Assembly: GCF_016889805.1 (NCBI RefSeq)
Contig: NZ_CP069535.1
Coordinates: 3,844,001-3,908,000 of the forward strand
Direction of reading: 5' to 3'
DNA length: 64,000 nucleotides
DNA from: Rhodanobacter sp. FDAARGOS 1247
GTDB taxonomy: Bacteria; Pseudomonadota; Gammaproteobacteria; Xanthomonadales; Rhodanobacteraceae
Part shown: positions 1 through 10,383 of the stretch, piece by piece
How the letters are laid out: each line of letters begins with the position of its first letter
Position numbering within the stretch: the stretch's first letter is position 1
The notes under the pieces: model-generated
Databases searched by the model: none
What the model was told of the DNA's origin: nothing
Seen by the model: the letters and a program-made list of their open reading frames with translations, nothing else
Program-made: the position numbers and the translations under genes

Positions 1-1254
1 TACAACCGTGGTCGCACCACGGCCCTGGCCGACGGCATCGTGATCACGCCTTCGCACAACCCGCCCGACAACGGCGGCTTCAAGTACAACCCGACCAACG
101 GCGGCCCGGCCGACACCGACATCACCAAGTGGGTGGAGAACCGCGCCAACGCATTGATCGAGGGCGGGCTTAAGGACGTCAAGCGCCAGCCGTTCGCGCA
201 GGCGCGCAAGGCGGCCACCACGCACGAACACGACTACCTCAACAGCTACGTCGCCGACCTCGCCAGCATCATCGACTTCGACATCATCCGCAGCGCCGGC
301 GTGCACATGGGCGTCGACCCGCTGGGTGGCGCCGGCGTGCATTACTGGGCGCCGATCGCCGAGCGTTACAAGCTCGACCTCACCGTGGTCAGCGAGGTGG
401 TCGATCCGCAGTTCGCCTTCATGAGCGTGGACTGGGACGGCAAGATCCGCATGGACCCGTCGTCGAAGTACGCGATGCAGCGGCTGATCGGGCTGAAGGA
501 CCAGTACGACGTGGCGTTCGCCTGTGACACCGACCATGACCGCCACGGCGTGGTCACCCGCTCCAGCGGCCTGATGGAGCCGAACCATTACCTGTCGGTG
601 CTGATCGACTACCTGTACCGCCACCGCCCGCAATGGAGCAGCAACGCCGCCGTGGGCAAGACCGTGGTCACCACCGCGCTGATCGACCGCGTGGTGAAGC
701 GGCTGGGGCGCCAGTTGTACGAGGTGCCGGTGGGCTTCAAGTGGTTCTCCGCGGGACTGTTCGACGGCGCGCTGGGCTTCGGCTGCGAGGAAAGCGCGGG
801 CGCCTCGCTGCTGCGCCACGACGGTTCGGTGTGGACCACCGACAAGGACGGCCTGGTGCCGGCGCTGCTGTCCGCCGAGATCACGGCCCGCGAAGGCCGC
901 GACCCGGGCGAGCTGTTCGACCGGCTCACTGGCGAACTGGGCCGGCCGTACGCGAACCGTCTCGAGGCGGCGGCCACGCCCGCGCAGAAGGCGAAGCTGT
1001 CGAAGCTGTCGCCCGACCAGCTGAAGCGCGACCAGCTCGCCGGCGAGAAGATCGAACAGGTACTGGACAAGGCGCCGGGCAACGGCGCGGCGATCGGCGG
1101 CATCAAGGCGGTCGCCGCCAACGGCTGGTTCGCCGCCCGGCCGTCCGGCACCGAAGCGATTTACAAGATTTACGCGGAAAGCTTCAAGAGCGAAGAACAC
1201 CTCAAGAGCCTGCTCGACGAGGCGCAGAAGATCGTCGACGCCGCGCTCGCCTGA
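1..1254 (+). CDS. pgm: Phosphoglucomutase, alpha-D-glucose type (5' partial)
   Basis: Interconverts glucose 1-phosphate and glucose 6-phosphate in the cytoplasm, linking glycolysis with glycogen and UDP-glucose synthesis. The reading frame is open from base 1, so the first ~125 residues of a roughly 545-residue enzyme lie outside the window. Visible landmarks in order are the phosphoserine loop TPSHNP (residues 14-19 of the visible part), the metal loop CDTDHDRHG, the sugar-binding loop GCEESAG and the C-terminal phosphate loop [12 protein letters not shown]. These match the E. coli Pgm type rather than PgmB or ManB. The gene is followed by a palindromic repeat and then transketolase on the same strand. 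Confidence 0.95.
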   Translation, partial: YNRGRTTALADGIVITPSHNPPDNGGFKYNPTNGGPADTDITKWVENRANALIEGGLKDVKRQPFAQARKAATTHEHDYLNSYVADLASIIDFDIIRSAGVHMGVDPLGGAGVHYWAPIAERYKLDLTVVSEVVDPQFAFMSVDWDGKIRMDPSSKYAMQRLIGLKDQYDVAFACDTDHDRHGVVTRSSGLMEPNHYLSVLIDYLYRHRPQWSSNAAVGKTVVTTALIDRVVKRLGRQLYEVPVGFKWFSAGLFDGALGFGCEESAGASLLRHDGSVWTTDKDGLVPALLSAEITAREGRDPGELFDRLTGELGRPYANRLEAAATPAQKAKLSKLSPDQLKRDQLAGEKIEQVLDKAPGNGAAIGGIKAVAANGWFAARPSGTEAIYKIYAESFKSEEHLKSLLDEAQKIVDAALA

Positions 1255-1280
1255 TCGTGGGCTTGGGTCTTCTGGGCGAC

Positions 1281-1364
1281 GTCATTCCCGCGAAAGCGGG
1301 AATCCAGTGACCTCAAGGTCGCCGACAGGGAGAGGCACTGGATCCCCGCTTTCGCGGGGATGAC
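1281..1364. repeat. Dispersed inverted repeat (CCCGCGAAAGCGGG type)
   Basis: Left arm 1281-1309 and right arm 1336-1364 are 29 bases each and are reverse complements apart from two mismatches. Each arm holds its own smaller palindrome around CGCGAAAGCG. The core ATTCCCGCGAAAGCGGGAAT is a very common proteobacterial intergenic repeat, and its translations ([16 protein letters not shown]) turn up as spurious proteins. It lies between pgm and tkt and could form a long mRNA hairpin; no T-run follows, so terminator function is not evident. Confidence 0.85.
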
Positions 1365-1404
1365 GGTGGTTGCCTCGCACCATTCCCCCACACTGGAGAA
1401 CATC

Positions 1405-3453
1405 ATGTCCCACGACCTCGACCAGCAATGCATCAACATGCTTCGCTTCCTGTCGGTGGACATGGTGCAGAAGGCCGACAGCGGCCACCCCGGGCTGCCG
1501 CTGGGCGCGGCGCCGATGGCCTATGTGCTGTGGACGCGGCACATGAAGTTCCACCCGGCCGATCCGCACTGGGCCGACCGCGACCGTTTCGTGCTTTCCG
1601 CCGGCCACGGCTCGGCGCTGCTGTACAGCCTGCTGTTCGCCAGCGGCTACGACGTGTCGCTGGACGACATCAGGCAGTTCCGCCAGTGGGGCAGCAAGAC
1701 GCCCGGCCATCCCGAGTACGGCCATACGCCCGGCGTCGAAGTCACCACCGGGCCGCTCGGCCAGGGCCTGGCCAATGCGGTGGGCATGGCGCTGGGCGAG
1801 GCGCAGCTGGCGGCGACCTACAACCGCGAAGGCCATCGCATCATCGACCACCACACCTACGCCATCGTCAGCGACGGCGACCTGATGGAAGGCGTGGCCA
1901 GCGAGGCCGCGTCGCTGGCCGGCCATCTCAAGCTGGGCAAGCTGATCTGCCTGTACGACGACAACTACGTGACGCTCTCGGCCGGCACCGACATGACGTT
2001 CTCGGAAGATCGGGGCGCACGCTTCGACGCGTATGGCTGGCAGACCATCCATGTCGACGACGGCAACGACGTGGACGCGATCCATGCCGCCCTGCGCGCC
2101 GCCCGCGAGGACACCAGCCGGCCGTCGCTGGTCCTGGTGCGCACGCACATCGGCTACGGCTCGCCCGAACAGGACAGCTACAAGGCGCACGGCTCGCCGC
2201 TGGGCGTGGAGGACGTGAAGAAGACCAAGCAGAAGCTCGGCTGGCCGGTGGAACCGGACTTCCTGGTGCCCGAGCCCGCGCTGGCGCACATGCGCGAGGC
2301 GCTCGAGCGTGGCGCGAAAGCCCAGTCGGACTGGGACGAGCGGATGAGTGCCTACGCGGCGGCCTTCCCCGAGCTGGCCAGGGAGTTGCGCGCCCGCCTT
2401 GGGGGCGCGCTGCCGCAAGGCTGGGACGCGGACATCCCGCCGTTCCCCGCCGACCCGAAAGGCCTGGCCACCCGCGTGGCCGGCGGTCAGGTGATGAACG
2501 CGTTCGCGAAGAAACTGCCGGCGCTGTGCGGCGGTTCGGCCGACCTCGATCCGTCCACCTTCACCGCGCTGAAGGGCCTGGGCGACTTCAACCCGGCCGT
2601 CGTCCCGGGCGAAGACACCGAAGGCTCCGACGGCGGCGGCTGGAGCCGTGCCGGGCGCAACTTCCACTACGGCGTGCGCGAACACGCGATGGCCGCGATC
2701 AGCAACGGCCTGGCCGCGCATGGCGGCTTCATCCCGTTCGACGCCACCTTCCTGATCTTCTCCGACTACATGCGCCCGTCGATCCGGCTGGCCGCGCTGA
2801 TGGGGCTGCACGTGGTGCATGTGTTCACCCACGACAGCGTGGCGCTGGGCGAGGACGGCCCTACCCACCAGCCGATCGAACAGCTGGCCAGCCTGCGCGC
2901 GATCCCCAACCTCACCGTGATCCGTCCCGCCGACGCCAACGAGACGGCCGAGGCCTGGCGCGTCGCGGTGAGCTCGAAGAAGCATCCGGTGGCGCTGGCG
3001 CTGACCCGGCAGAAAGTGCCGACGCTGGACCGCCAGCACCACGCCGGCGCCGAAGGCCTGCGCAAGGGCGCGTATGTATTGAGCGATGCCACCGACGGCA
3101 AGCCGTCGCTGATCCTGATCGCCAGCGGCTCCGAGGTCGGACTGATCGTCGAGGCGGCGCAGAAGCTGCAGGCCGACGGCGTCGCCGTGCGCTGCGTGTC
3201 GATGCCGAGCTGGGAATTGTTCGATGCGCAGCCGCAGGCCTATCGCGACGAAGTGCTGCCGCCCGCCGTGGCCGCGCGGCTGGCGGTGGAGCTGGGGGCA
3301 TCGCAGGGATGGGAGCGTTACGTCGGCCCGAACGGCGACATGCTAGGCATCGACCGCTTCGGCGCCTCCGCGCCCGCCGAGGTGCTGCTGCGCGAGTTCG
3401 GCTTCACCGTCGCCAACGTGGTGGCGCGAGCGCGAGCCCTGTTGGCGGGGTGA
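1405..3453 (+). CDS. tkt: Transketolase
   Basis: Thiamine-diphosphate enzyme of the non-oxidative pentose phosphate pathway that moves two-carbon units between sugar phosphates. The 682-residue length is close to the usual ~665. The N-terminal part carries the substrate motif [15 protein letters not shown] and the ThDP/metal motif SDGDLMEGV followed by DDNYVT. The middle pyrimidine domain carries [12 protein letters not shown], and the C-terminal domain ends in ARALLAG. The start at 1405 is chosen because CTGGAGAA lies just upstream and the protein then begins at the family's usual position; an in-frame ATG at 1360 would add 15 residues that come partly from the repeat. Confidence 0.95.
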   Translation: MSHDLDQQCINMLRFLSVDMVQKADSGHPGLPLGAAPMAYVLWTRHMKFHPADPHWADRDRFVLSAGHGSALLYSLLFASGYDVSLDDIRQFRQWGSKTPGHPEYGHTPGVEVTTGPLGQGLANAVGMALGEAQLAATYNREGHRIIDHHTYAIVSDGDLMEGVASEAASLAGHLKLGKLICLYDDNYVTLSAGTDMTFSEDRGARFDAYGWQTIHVDDGNDVDAIHAALRAAREDTSRPSLVLVRTHIGYGSPEQDSYKAHGSPLGVEDVKKTKQKLGWPVEPDFLVPEPALAHMREALERGAKAQSDWDERMSAYAAAFPELARELRARLGGALPQGWDADIPPFPADPKGLATRVAGGQVMNAFAKKLPALCGGSADLDPSTFTALKGLGDFNPAVVPGEDTEGSDGGGWSRAGRNFHYGVREHAMAAISNGLAAHGGFIPFDATFLIFSDYMRPSIRLAALMGLHVVHVFTHDSVALGEDGPTHQPIEQLASLRAIPNLTVIRPADANETAEAWRVAVSSKKHPVALALTRQKVPTLDRQHHAGAEGLRKGAYVLSDATDGKPSLILIASGSEVGLIVEAAQKLQADGVAVRCVSMPSWELFDAQPQAYRDEVLPPAVAARLAVELGASQGWERYVGPNGDMLGIDRFGASAPAEVLLREFGFTVANVVARARALLAG

Positions 3454-3562
3454 CGTCTCTGGCGAAGGGCGCCCGCGTCGCCCTGCGGCGGGACGCTGGC
3501 GCCGTCAGCTGAACCAAAACCGAAGACTGGTACACAAATTCGGCGTTTGTGGCCGTTAGCCT

Positions 3563-3582
3563 ATATATCTGAACTAATCAGT
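3563..3582 (+). promoter_or_regulatory. Possible efflux-operon promoter/operator
   Basis: In the 173-base gap before the efflux operon there is an AT-rich TATATA at 3563-3568, followed at once by the small palindrome CTGA-actaa-TCAG (3569-3581). A repressor site over a -10 box is usual for RND operons, but I see no good -35 match and no regulator gene next door. This is a suggestion from sequence pattern only. Confidence 0.3.
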
Positions 3583-3626
3583 CTGCTATTTTCCCGACCC
3601 GGTGCTCCCTCGCCCAGGTCAATCCC

Positions 3627-5129
3627 TTGTCCCTTTTTTCATCTGCTGCAAAGCCCGCCGCGGTCGCCGGCTGCGCCTTCACGTTGCTGGCCGGTCTGGC
3701 GCTGGCCGGTTGCGCGGTGGGTCCCGACTACCGGCGGCCCGACGCACCGTCGGCGGACCGCTACACGGCGCAGCCACTGCCGGCCAGCACCGCGACGGCG
3801 AAGGCCGCCGGTGGCGATGCCCAGCGTTTCCTGCAGGGCCGCGACGTGCCGGCGCGCTGGTGGACGACGTTCGGCAATGCCGAGCTGACCCGCCGGGTAA
3901 CCACGGCGCTGGAGCACAGCCCCACCGTGGCGTCGGCCCAGGCCGCGCTGCGCCAGGCGCAGGAAAACGCCAACGCGGCGCGCGGCGGGTTGTTCCCGTC
4001 GCTGGACGCCGGCGCCGGCGCCACCCGCCAGAAACAATCCGCCGCGCAGTCGGTGGGTCCGGGCGGGCGCGGCCCGTTCACCGTCTACAACGCCTCGGTC
4101 AGCATCGGCTACACCCTCGACCTGTTCGGCGGCGTGCGCCGCGGGATCGAGGCGCAGCTGGCGCTGGCCGACTACCAGCGCGCCCAGCTCGACACCACTT
4201 ACCTGACCCTGGCCGCGAACGTGGTCACCGCGTCGCTGCAGGAAGCCTCGCTGCGCGAGCAGCTGCGCGCGACCGAACATATCCTCGACATCCAGGGCAA
4301 GAGCCTCAAGATCGCCCGCCAGCAACAGCAGATCGGCTCGAAGTCGCTGTCCGACACGCTGGCCGTGCGCTCGCAAGTGGCCGCCACCGAAGCGACCCTG
4401 CCGCCGCTGCGCGCCCAGCTCGCCGCCACGCGCAACCAGCTCGCCACCTACCTGGGCACCACGCCAGCGCAACTGGAGTTGTCGCCACTGACGCTGGATG
4501 CGATCGGCCTGCCACGCGACATCCCGGTCAGCCTGCCCTCGGGCCTGGTCGAGCAGCGCCCGGATATCCGCGCGGCTTCGGCACAGTTGCATGCGGCTTC
4601 GGCCCAGGTCGGCGTGGCGACCGCGGCGATGCTGCCGCAGATCACGCTCTCCGGCAGCGCCGGTTCGCAGGTGTTGCGCGCCGGCGACCTGTTTTCCGCC
4701 GGCACCGGCGCCTGGTCGCTGGGCTTGGGCCTGACCCAGCCACTGTTCCACGGCGGCGAGCTGCTGCATAAAAAGCGCGCCGCCCAGGCCGGCCTGGACA
4801 AGGCCGTGGCGGACTGGCAGCAGACCGTGCTGGTCGCGTTCCAGAACGTCGCCGATGCGCTGCAGGCGCTGCAATACGACGCCGAGGGACTGGCGGCGCA
4901 GGCCGCCGCCGAGGACGCGGCATCGCAGCAGCTCGCCCTGGTCGAGCGCCAGTTCCAGCTCGGCTCGACCGGCTATCTCAACCTGCTCGACGCCCAGCGC
5001 AGCTATCAGCAAGCGCGCATCGCCCTGATCCAGGCACGCGTCGCGCGCCTGGCCGACACCGCCGCGCTGTACGCCGCCCTCGGCGGTGGCTGGCGCAGCG
5101 ACACCCTGGCAGCCGGTCAGAAGCCATAG
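3627..5129 (+). CDS. RND efflux outer membrane lipoprotein (NodT/OprM family)
   Basis: Outer membrane channel of a tripartite efflux pump. The N-terminus is a lipoprotein signal ending LALAGC with the lipidated cysteine at residue 29, followed by the family signature VGPDYRRPD. Two repeated helical/barrel halves follow, with typical stretches such as EQRPDIRAAS and STGYLNLLDAQRSYQQA. The 500-residue length is normal for NodT-type factors. The start codon is TTG at 3627; no ATG gives a complete signal peptide, so the TTG start is reasonable but not certain. First gene of a three-gene unit with the adaptor and the pump. Confidence 0.92.
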   Translation: MSLFSSAAKPAAVAGCAFTLLAGLALAGCAVGPDYRRPDAPSADRYTAQPLPASTATAKAAGGDAQRFLQGRDVPARWWTTFGNAELTRRVTTALEHSPTVASAQAALRQAQENANAARGGLFPSLDAGAGATRQKQSAAQSVGPGGRGPFTVYNASVSIGYTLDLFGGVRRGIEAQLALADYQRAQLDTTYLTLAANVVTASLQEASLREQLRATEHILDIQGKSLKIARQQQQIGSKSLSDTLAVRSQVAATEATLPPLRAQLAATRNQLATYLGTTPAQLELSPLTLDAIGLPRDIPVSLPSGLVEQRPDIRAASAQLHAASAQVGVATAAMLPQITLSGSAGSQVLRAGDLFSAGTGAWSLGLGLTQPLFHGGELLHKKRAAQAGLDKAVADWQQTVLVAFQNVADALQALQYDAEGLAAQAAAEDAASQQLALVERQFQLGSTGYLNLLDAQRSYQQARIALIQARVARLADTAALYAALGGGWRSDTLAAGQKP

Positions 5130-5211
5130 CTCTATCCATGAGTGCGGACAGGATGTCCGCTTATCGACTTTCGCGATCGTGGACGATCGCCCCAACCCAA
5201 GGAGTTCGCGC

Positions 5212-6372
5212 ATGCCCACGCGCGTCGACAAGAAACCCAGCACCACCAAGCGCATGATCTGGATGGTCGTCGGCGTGTTGCTGCTGATCGCGCTGATCGC
5301 CGGCATCAAGGTGCTGCTGGTCATGCGCATGATCCACGGCATGCCGAAGCCGGCGCCGTTCACGGTCAGCACCACCACCGCCCGCGCACAACCATGGCAA
5401 CCCGCGCTGAGTGCCGTCGGCACTTTGCGTGCAGCCAACGGTGCCGACCTGGCGATGGACGTGGCCGGCCTGGTCACCGGGGTGAGCCTGAAATCCGGCC
5501 AGGACGTGAAGCAGGGCCAGCTGCTGCTGCAGCTGCGCGACGGCGACGACGTGGCCCAGCTGCAACAGCTGGAGGCCGCGGCGCAGCTGTCCCAGCTGAC
5601 CTTCGAGCGGGCGCGCAAGCAGCTGGCGGCGCAGGCGATCAGCAAGGCCGATTACGACACCGCCGCCGCCGATCTCAAGGGCCGGCAGGCCGCGGTGGCG
5701 CAGCAGAAAGTGGTGGTGGCCAAGAAGCAGTTGCGCGCGCCGTTCGCCGGCCGCGCCGGCATCATCACCACCAGCCCCGGCGACTACCTCAGCGCCGGCA
5801 CCACGGTGGTGACGTTGCAGCAGCTCGATCCGCTGTTCGTCGATTTCTCCGTGCCGCAAAGCGAACTGGGCCGCCTGCAGGTGGGCCAGGTGGTGAACCT
5901 GAAGCTGGATGCGTATACCAACCGCAGCTTCACCGGCAAGCTCAGCGCGATCAGTCCCAAGGTCGACCTCGGCACGCGCAACGTGCAGGTCGAGGCGACC
6001 GTGCCCAACCACGACAAGGCGCTCACCCCGGGCATGTTCGCCAAGGTCAGCGTCGACGTCGGCAACGAGCAGCCCCGGCTGACCCTGCCGCAGGCCGCGA
6101 TCGTCTACAACCCGTACGGCGACACCGTGTACGTGGTGCAGCCGTCCAAGGGCAAGGACGACAAGGGCCAGCCGCTGCCGCCCACGGTGAAGCAGACCTT
6201 CGTCACGGTCGGCGAAACCCGCGGCGACCAGGTGGCGATCCTCAAGGGCATCGAGGCCGGCACCGTGGTCGTGACCAGTGGCCAGATCAAGCTGAAGAAC
6301 GACGCGCCGATCGCGATCGACAACCGCGTGAAGCCCGCCGACAGCGCCCATCCCGCGCCGCAGGAACACTGA
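5212..6372 (+). CDS. RND efflux periplasmic adaptor (MFP/HlyD-like)
   Basis: Membrane fusion protein bridging the inner membrane pump and outer membrane channel. It is 386 residues, with a cytoplasmic N-terminus rich in Lys/Arg, one membrane anchor at about residues 16-38, and a lipoyl/barrel-sandwich domain split by an alpha-helical hairpin (about residues 105-165). A beta-barrel and membrane-proximal domain follow. The motif LRAPFAGRAGI closes the lipoyl half, as in other adaptors. The start at 5212 is supported by CCCAAGGAG eight bases upstream. The stop lies nine bases before the pump start, so the two are probably translated from one message. Confidence 0.93.
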   Translation: MPTRVDKKPSTTKRMIWMVVGVLLLIALIAGIKVLLVMRMIHGMPKPAPFTVSTTTARAQPWQPALSAVGTLRAANGADLAMDVAGLVTGVSLKSGQDVKQGQLLLQLRDGDDVAQLQQLEAAAQLSQLTFERARKQLAAQAISKADYDTAAADLKGRQAAVAQQKVVVAKKQLRAPFAGRAGIITTSPGDYLSAGTTVVTLQQLDPLFVDFSVPQSELGRLQVGQVVNLKLDAYTNRSFTGKLSAISPKVDLGTRNVQVEATVPNHDKALTPGMFAKVSVDVGNEQPRLTLPQAAIVYNPYGDTVYVVQPSKGKDDKGQPLPPTVKQTFVTVGETRGDQVAILKGIEAGTVVVTSGQIKLKNDAPIAIDNRVKPADSAHPAPQEH

Positions 6373-6381
6373 GCGAACGCC

Positions 6382-9300
6382 ATGAAATTCACCGACCTGT
6401 TCATCAACAAGCCGGTGCTGGCGGTGGTCGTCAGCCTGCTGATCCTGGTGCTCGGCGTGCGTGCCGTCAGCAGCCTGACCGTGCGCCAGTACCCGAAGAC
6501 CGAGAACGCCACGGTCACCGTCAGCACCGCGTATTACGGTGCCGATGCGCAGACCATGGCCGGCTTCATCACCCAGCCGCTGGAGCAGGCGATTTCGCAG
6601 GCGCAGGGCATCGACTACCTGTCCTCCAGCAGCGTGCAGGGCGTGTCCACCATCACCGCGACCCTGCACCTGAACTACGACGCCAACCGCGCACTGACCG
6701 AGATCACCACCCAGGTGAATTCGGTGAAGAACCAGCTCCCGCCGCAGGCGCAGCAGCCGGTGCTGAACGTGCAGACCGGCGAGACCGTCGACGCGATGTA
6801 CATGGGCTTCTACAGCGATGTGCTGCCCACCAACAACATCACCGACTACCTGGCGCGGGTGGTGAAGCCCAAGCTCGATTCGATCGATGGCGTGCAGACC
6901 GCCGAGCTGCTCGGCGCGCGCCAGTTCGCCCTGCGCGCCTGGCTCGACCCGGCCAGGATGGCGGCGCACGGCATCACCGCCACCGACGTGAACACGGCGC
7001 TGGCGTCCAACAACTACCTGGCTGCGGTCGGCTCCAGCAAGGGCCAGGCGGTGACGGTCGACCTGACCGCCGACAGCAACCTGCATTCGGTCGACGAGTT
7101 CAAACAGCTGGCGATCAAGCAGGTCAACGGCGCGATCGTGCGCCTGCAGGACGTGGCCACGGTCTCGCTGGGTTCGGAAAACTACGACTTCAACGTGGCC
7201 TTCAGCGGCAAGCGCTCGGTGTTCATCGGCATCAAGGTCGCGCCCGACGCGAACGTGCTGGACGTCGCCAAGCGCGTGCGCGATGCGTTCCCGGAGATCC
7301 AGAGCCAGTTGCCCGGCGGCCTGACCGGGCGGATCGTCTACGACGGCACCGAGTTCGTGAACAGCTCGATCAACGAGGTGGTCAAGACCCTGGTCGAGGC
7401 GCTGCTGATCGTCACCCTGGTGATCTTCCTGTTCCTCGGCAGCCTGCGCGCGGTGATCATCCCGGTGATCGCGATGCCGCTGTCGCTGGTCGGCACCTTC
7501 TTCATGATGCTGGCGCTGGGCTACTCGATCAACCTGCTGACCCTGCTGGCGCTGGTGCTGGCGATCGGCCTGGTGGTGGACGACGCGATCATCGTGGTGG
7601 AGAACGTCGACCGGCACATGAAGGAAGAAGGCAAGACGCCGCTGCAGGCCGCCTTGCTGGCCGCGCGCGAACTGGGCGGCCCGATCCTGGCGATGACCGT
7701 GGTGCTGATCGCGGTGTATGTGCCGATCGGTTTCCAGAAGGGACTGACCGGCGCGCTGTTCAGCGAGTTCGCCTTCACCCTGGCCGGCGCGGTGACGGTA
7801 TCGGCGGTGATTGCGTTGACGCTGTCGCCGATGATGGCCTCGAAGTTCTTCCGCAGCGAGCAGGAGAGCGGTCGCTTCGTGCAGTTCATCGACCGCCAGT
7901 TCGACCGCGTGCACCACGGTTACCAGCGCGTGCTGCACAACACGCTGTCGACCAAGTCGGTGGTGATCGTGATGAGCGCGCTGCTGCTGCTGGCCACCAT
8001 CGCGCTGGGCGTCACCGCCCAGTCCGAGCTGGCCCCGGAAGAGGACCAGGGCATCGTGGTCGGCCAGATCGTGGGCGCACCGAACACGACGGCGCAGCAG
8101 ATGAACGTCTATGCGACGCAGATGTTCGAGCTGTCCAGGGAGCTGCCGGAATACGAGCAGATGTTCCAGCTGACCGGCGTGCCCACCATCAACCAGGGCA
8201 TCGGCGGCGTGCTGTTCAAGCCGTGGGACCAGCGTCATCGCAGCGCGCACGAACTGCAGCAGGTGCTGCAGCAGAAGTGGAACGGCATCGCCGGCGGCCG
8301 CGTGGCCGCGTTCCAGTTCCCGCCGCTGCCGGGCGCGTCGGGCCTGCCGATCCAGGTGGTGATCACCACCACCGAGCCATTCGAGAACCTCAACGAAGTG
8401 GCCTCCCAGGTGCTGCAGAAGGCGCAGGCCAGCGGCAAGTTCTACTTCGTCGACTCCGACCTCAAGGTCGACAAGCCGCAGGGCACGGTCAGCCTCGACC
8501 GCGACATGATCACCACGCTCGGGCTGACCCAGCAGGACGTGGGCGCCGCGCTCGGCTCGGCGCTGGGCGGCGGCTACGTCAACTACTTCTCGATCTCCGG
8601 CCGCTCGTACAAGGTGATCCCGCAGGTATTGCAGGCCGACCGGCTCAACCCGGACCAGGTGCTCGACTACTACATCCGCGTGCCGGACGGCTCGGTGATC
8701 CCGGCCTCGACCGTCGCCAGGATCACCAGGCAGGTGGTGCCGCAATCGCTGAACCGCTTCCAGCAGCTGAACTCGGCCACGATCTCCGGCGTCAGCGGGA
8801 TGTCGCAGGGCGATGCGCTGAATTACCTGCGCGATCTGGTGAAGGAGGTGGCGCCGACCGGCTACAACGTCGATTACGCCGGCCAGTCGCGCCAGTTCAC
8901 CCAGGAGTCCGGCGGTTTCGGCGCGACCTTGCTGTTCGCCGTGATCATCGTGTTCCTGGCCCTGGCCGCGCAGTTCAACAGCCTGCGCGATCCGATCGTG
9001 ATCCTGGTCTCGGTGCCGCTGGCGCTGTTCGGCGCGCTGATCTTCGTCAACCTGTTCACCAGCCTCAACATCTACACCGAGGTCGGCCTGGTGACCCTGA
9101 TGGGCCTGATCAGCAAGCACGGCATTTTGATCGTGCAGTTCGCCAACCAGTCGCAACTGGACGGCATGTCCAAACGCGAAGCGATCGAACATGCCGCGGC
9201 GGTGCGCCTGCGCCCGATCCTGATGACCACCGCGGCGATGGTGCTGGGCGTGCTGCCGCTGGTGATCGCCTCCGGCGCCGGTGCGGCGGGCCGCTTCAAC

Positions 9301-9456
9301 ATGGGCCTGGTGATCTCCACCGGCCTGGCGATTGGCACCGTGTTCACCCTGTTCGTGGTGCCGGCGTTCTATATGCTGCTGGCCGCCGATCGCCACGGCG
9401 GCCAGCCGTCGGATGATCCGCGATGGTTGGAACCCGGCTCGACGGCGCCGGCCTGA
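6382..9456 (+). CDS. RND efflux pump, HAE1 family permease
   Basis: Proton-driven inner membrane drug/metabolite exporter of the AcrB/MexB/MdtBC class. The 1024-residue length is typical. The protein starts with MKFTDLFINKPVLAVVVSLL, carries the large periplasmic loop after helix 1, and has the proton-relay aspartates in helix 4 (GLVVDDAIIVVEN). The second half repeats the pattern and ends with GRFNMGLVISTGLAIGTVFT. The substrate cannot be read from sequence. The operon has no adjacent local repressor gene, and a rho-independent terminator follows. Confidence 0.95.
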   Translation: MKFTDLFINKPVLAVVVSLLILVLGVRAVSSLTVRQYPKTENATVTVSTAYYGADAQTMAGFITQPLEQAISQAQGIDYLSSSSVQGVSTITATLHLNYDANRALTEITTQVNSVKNQLPPQAQQPVLNVQTGETVDAMYMGFYSDVLPTNNITDYLARVVKPKLDSIDGVQTAELLGARQFALRAWLDPARMAAHGITATDVNTALASNNYLAAVGSSKGQAVTVDLTADSNLHSVDEFKQLAIKQVNGAIVRLQDVATVSLGSENYDFNVAFSGKRSVFIGIKVAPDANVLDVAKRVRDAFPEIQSQLPGGLTGRIVYDGTEFVNSSINEVVKTLVEALLIVTLVIFLFLGSLRAVIIPVIAMPLSLVGTFFMMLALGYSINLLTLLALVLAIGLVVDDAIIVVENVDRHMKEEGKTPLQAALLAARELGGPILAMTVVLIAVYVPIGFQKGLTGALFSEFAFTLAGAVTVSAVIALTLSPMMASKFFRSEQESGRFVQFIDRQFDRVHHGYQRVLHNTLSTKSVVIVMSALLLLATIALGVTAQSELAPEEDQGIVVGQIVGAPNTTAQQMNVYATQMFELSRELPEYEQMFQLTGVPTINQGIGGVLFKPWDQRHRSAHELQQVLQQKWNGIAGGRVAAFQFPPLPGASGLPIQVVITTTEPFENLNEVASQVLQKAQASGKFYFVDSDLKVDKPQGTVSLDRDMITTLGLTQQDVGAALGSALGGGYVNYFSISGRSYKVIPQVLQADRLNPDQVLDYYIRVPDGSVIPASTVARITRQVVPQSLNRFQQLNSATISGVSGMSQGDALNYLRDLVKEVAPTGYNVDYAGQSRQFTQESGGFGATLLFAVIIVFLALAAQFNSLRDPIVILVSVPLALFGALIFVNLFTSLNIYTEVGLVTLMGLISKHGILIVQFANQSQLDGMSKREAIEHAAAVRLRPILMTTAAMVLGVLPLVIASGAGAAGRFNMGLVISTGLAIGTVFTLFVVPAFYMLLAADRHGGQPSDDPRWLEPGSTAPA

Positions 9457-9471
9457 GCGGCAGACAGAAAG

Positions 9472-9500
9472 AAGGCGCGGTCACCCGCGCCTTTCTTTTT
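9472..9500. terminator. Bidirectional rho-independent terminator
   Basis: AAGGCGCGG (9472-9480) pairs with CCGCGCCTT (9485-9493) around a four-base loop. TCTTTTT follows on the plus strand and an A-rich tract precedes it. It sits between the convergent efflux operon and the YccA-like gene, so it can serve both strands. Confidence 0.85.
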
Positions 9501-9515
9501 GCCGTGTCCGGCTCT

Positions 9516-10250
9516 TCAGTTGCGCGATTGCAGCTTCGACAGCAGGCGCAGCAGTTCCAGGTACAGCCAGACCAGGGTCACCACCAGCGCGAAGGCGCCG
9601 TACCACTCCATGTATTTCGGTGCGCCGGACTGGGCGCCGGTTTCGATCAGGTCGAAGTCGAGGATCAGGTTCAACGCGGCGATCACCACCACCACGGCGC
9701 TGAAGCCGATGCCCAGCATGCTGCTGCCATTGATGAAGCCCATCGAATGGCCGAAGAAACCCATCGCGAAATTGGCCACGTACAGCAACAAGATGCCGCC
9801 GGTGGCGGCGACCACGCCGAGCTTGAACTTCTCGGTGGCGCGGATCAGGCCGCTGCGGTAGGCCAGCAGCATCGCCGCCATGGTGCCGAAGGTCAGCCCC
9901 ACCGCCTGGATCACGATGCCCGGATAACGCATCTCGAAGATCGCCGACAGCGCACCGATGAACAGGCCTTCGGCCACCGCCGCCCAGGTCTTCTTGAACA
10001 CGGTGACCAGGCCCAGCACCAGGCCGCCGATGCAGCCGCCAAGCACCAGCGGCATGATCGTGGGCAGGCTGTCCGGGCCGCTGAAGCGGCTCCAGCTGAC
10101 GAACGCACCCACCAGTACCAGCAACAACAGCAGCCCGGTCTTGTTGACCGTGCCGTTGATCGTCATCGCGTCGTCGCTGCGGGTGACCACGGCGCCGCTG
10201 GCGGCGTCGAGGAAGGTGTTCTTGTTGAGCGCCGGATTGCCGCTTTGCAT
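9516..10250 (-). CDS. Bax inhibitor-1/YccA-like membrane protein (COG4760 type)
   Basis: A 244-residue integral membrane protein with seven predicted hydrophobic segments. A soluble N-terminus starting MQSGNPALNKNTF is a recognisable opening of the uncharacterised bacterial YccA/Bax-inhibitor branch. The helical signature LILDFDLIETGAQSGAPKYMEWYGA carries the paired Asp residues seen in the wider BI-1 superfamily. Function is unknown; relatives are linked to membrane quality control or calcium leak, which is not demonstrable here. GGAGCAGATC immediately before the ATG supports the start. Divergent from hemC across 133 bases. Confidence 0.85.
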   Translation of the reverse strand: MQSGNPALNKNTFLDAASGAVVTRSDDAMTINGTVNKTGLLLLLVLVGAFVSWSRFSGPDSLPTIMPLVLGGCIGGLVLGLVTVFKKTWAAVAEGLFIGALSAIFEMRYPGIVIQAVGLTFGTMAAMLLAYRSGLIRATEKFKLGVVAATGGILLLYVANFAMGFFGHSMGFINGSSMLGIGFSAVVVVIAALNLILDFDLIETGAQSGAPKYMEWYGAFALVVTLVWLYLELLRLLSKLQSRN

Positions 10251-10383
10251 GATCTGCTCCCGAGGTTTTCCCCATCCTAGCCCGGTCCATCGCGGTTTTG
10301 CAGCCGCCTGCGCCAATTCGCCGTTGCGCCGCGGCGCGGAAACTACGCGACAATGAGCGCTCGTTGAACCTCGCGGAGCCCTG

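Noticed and set aside
1282..3042. 586-codon frame opposite transketolase
   Set aside because: Shadow of tkt; rich in Arg/His/Val, no domain, and it partly translates the palindromic repeat.
5161..9396. Very long open frames antisense to and in a shifted frame over the efflux genes (about 1400 codons each)
   Set aside because: Artefacts of GC-rich codon use; amino acid composition (Arg/His/Gln/Ala repeats) is not protein-like and the adaptor and pump genes fully explain the region.
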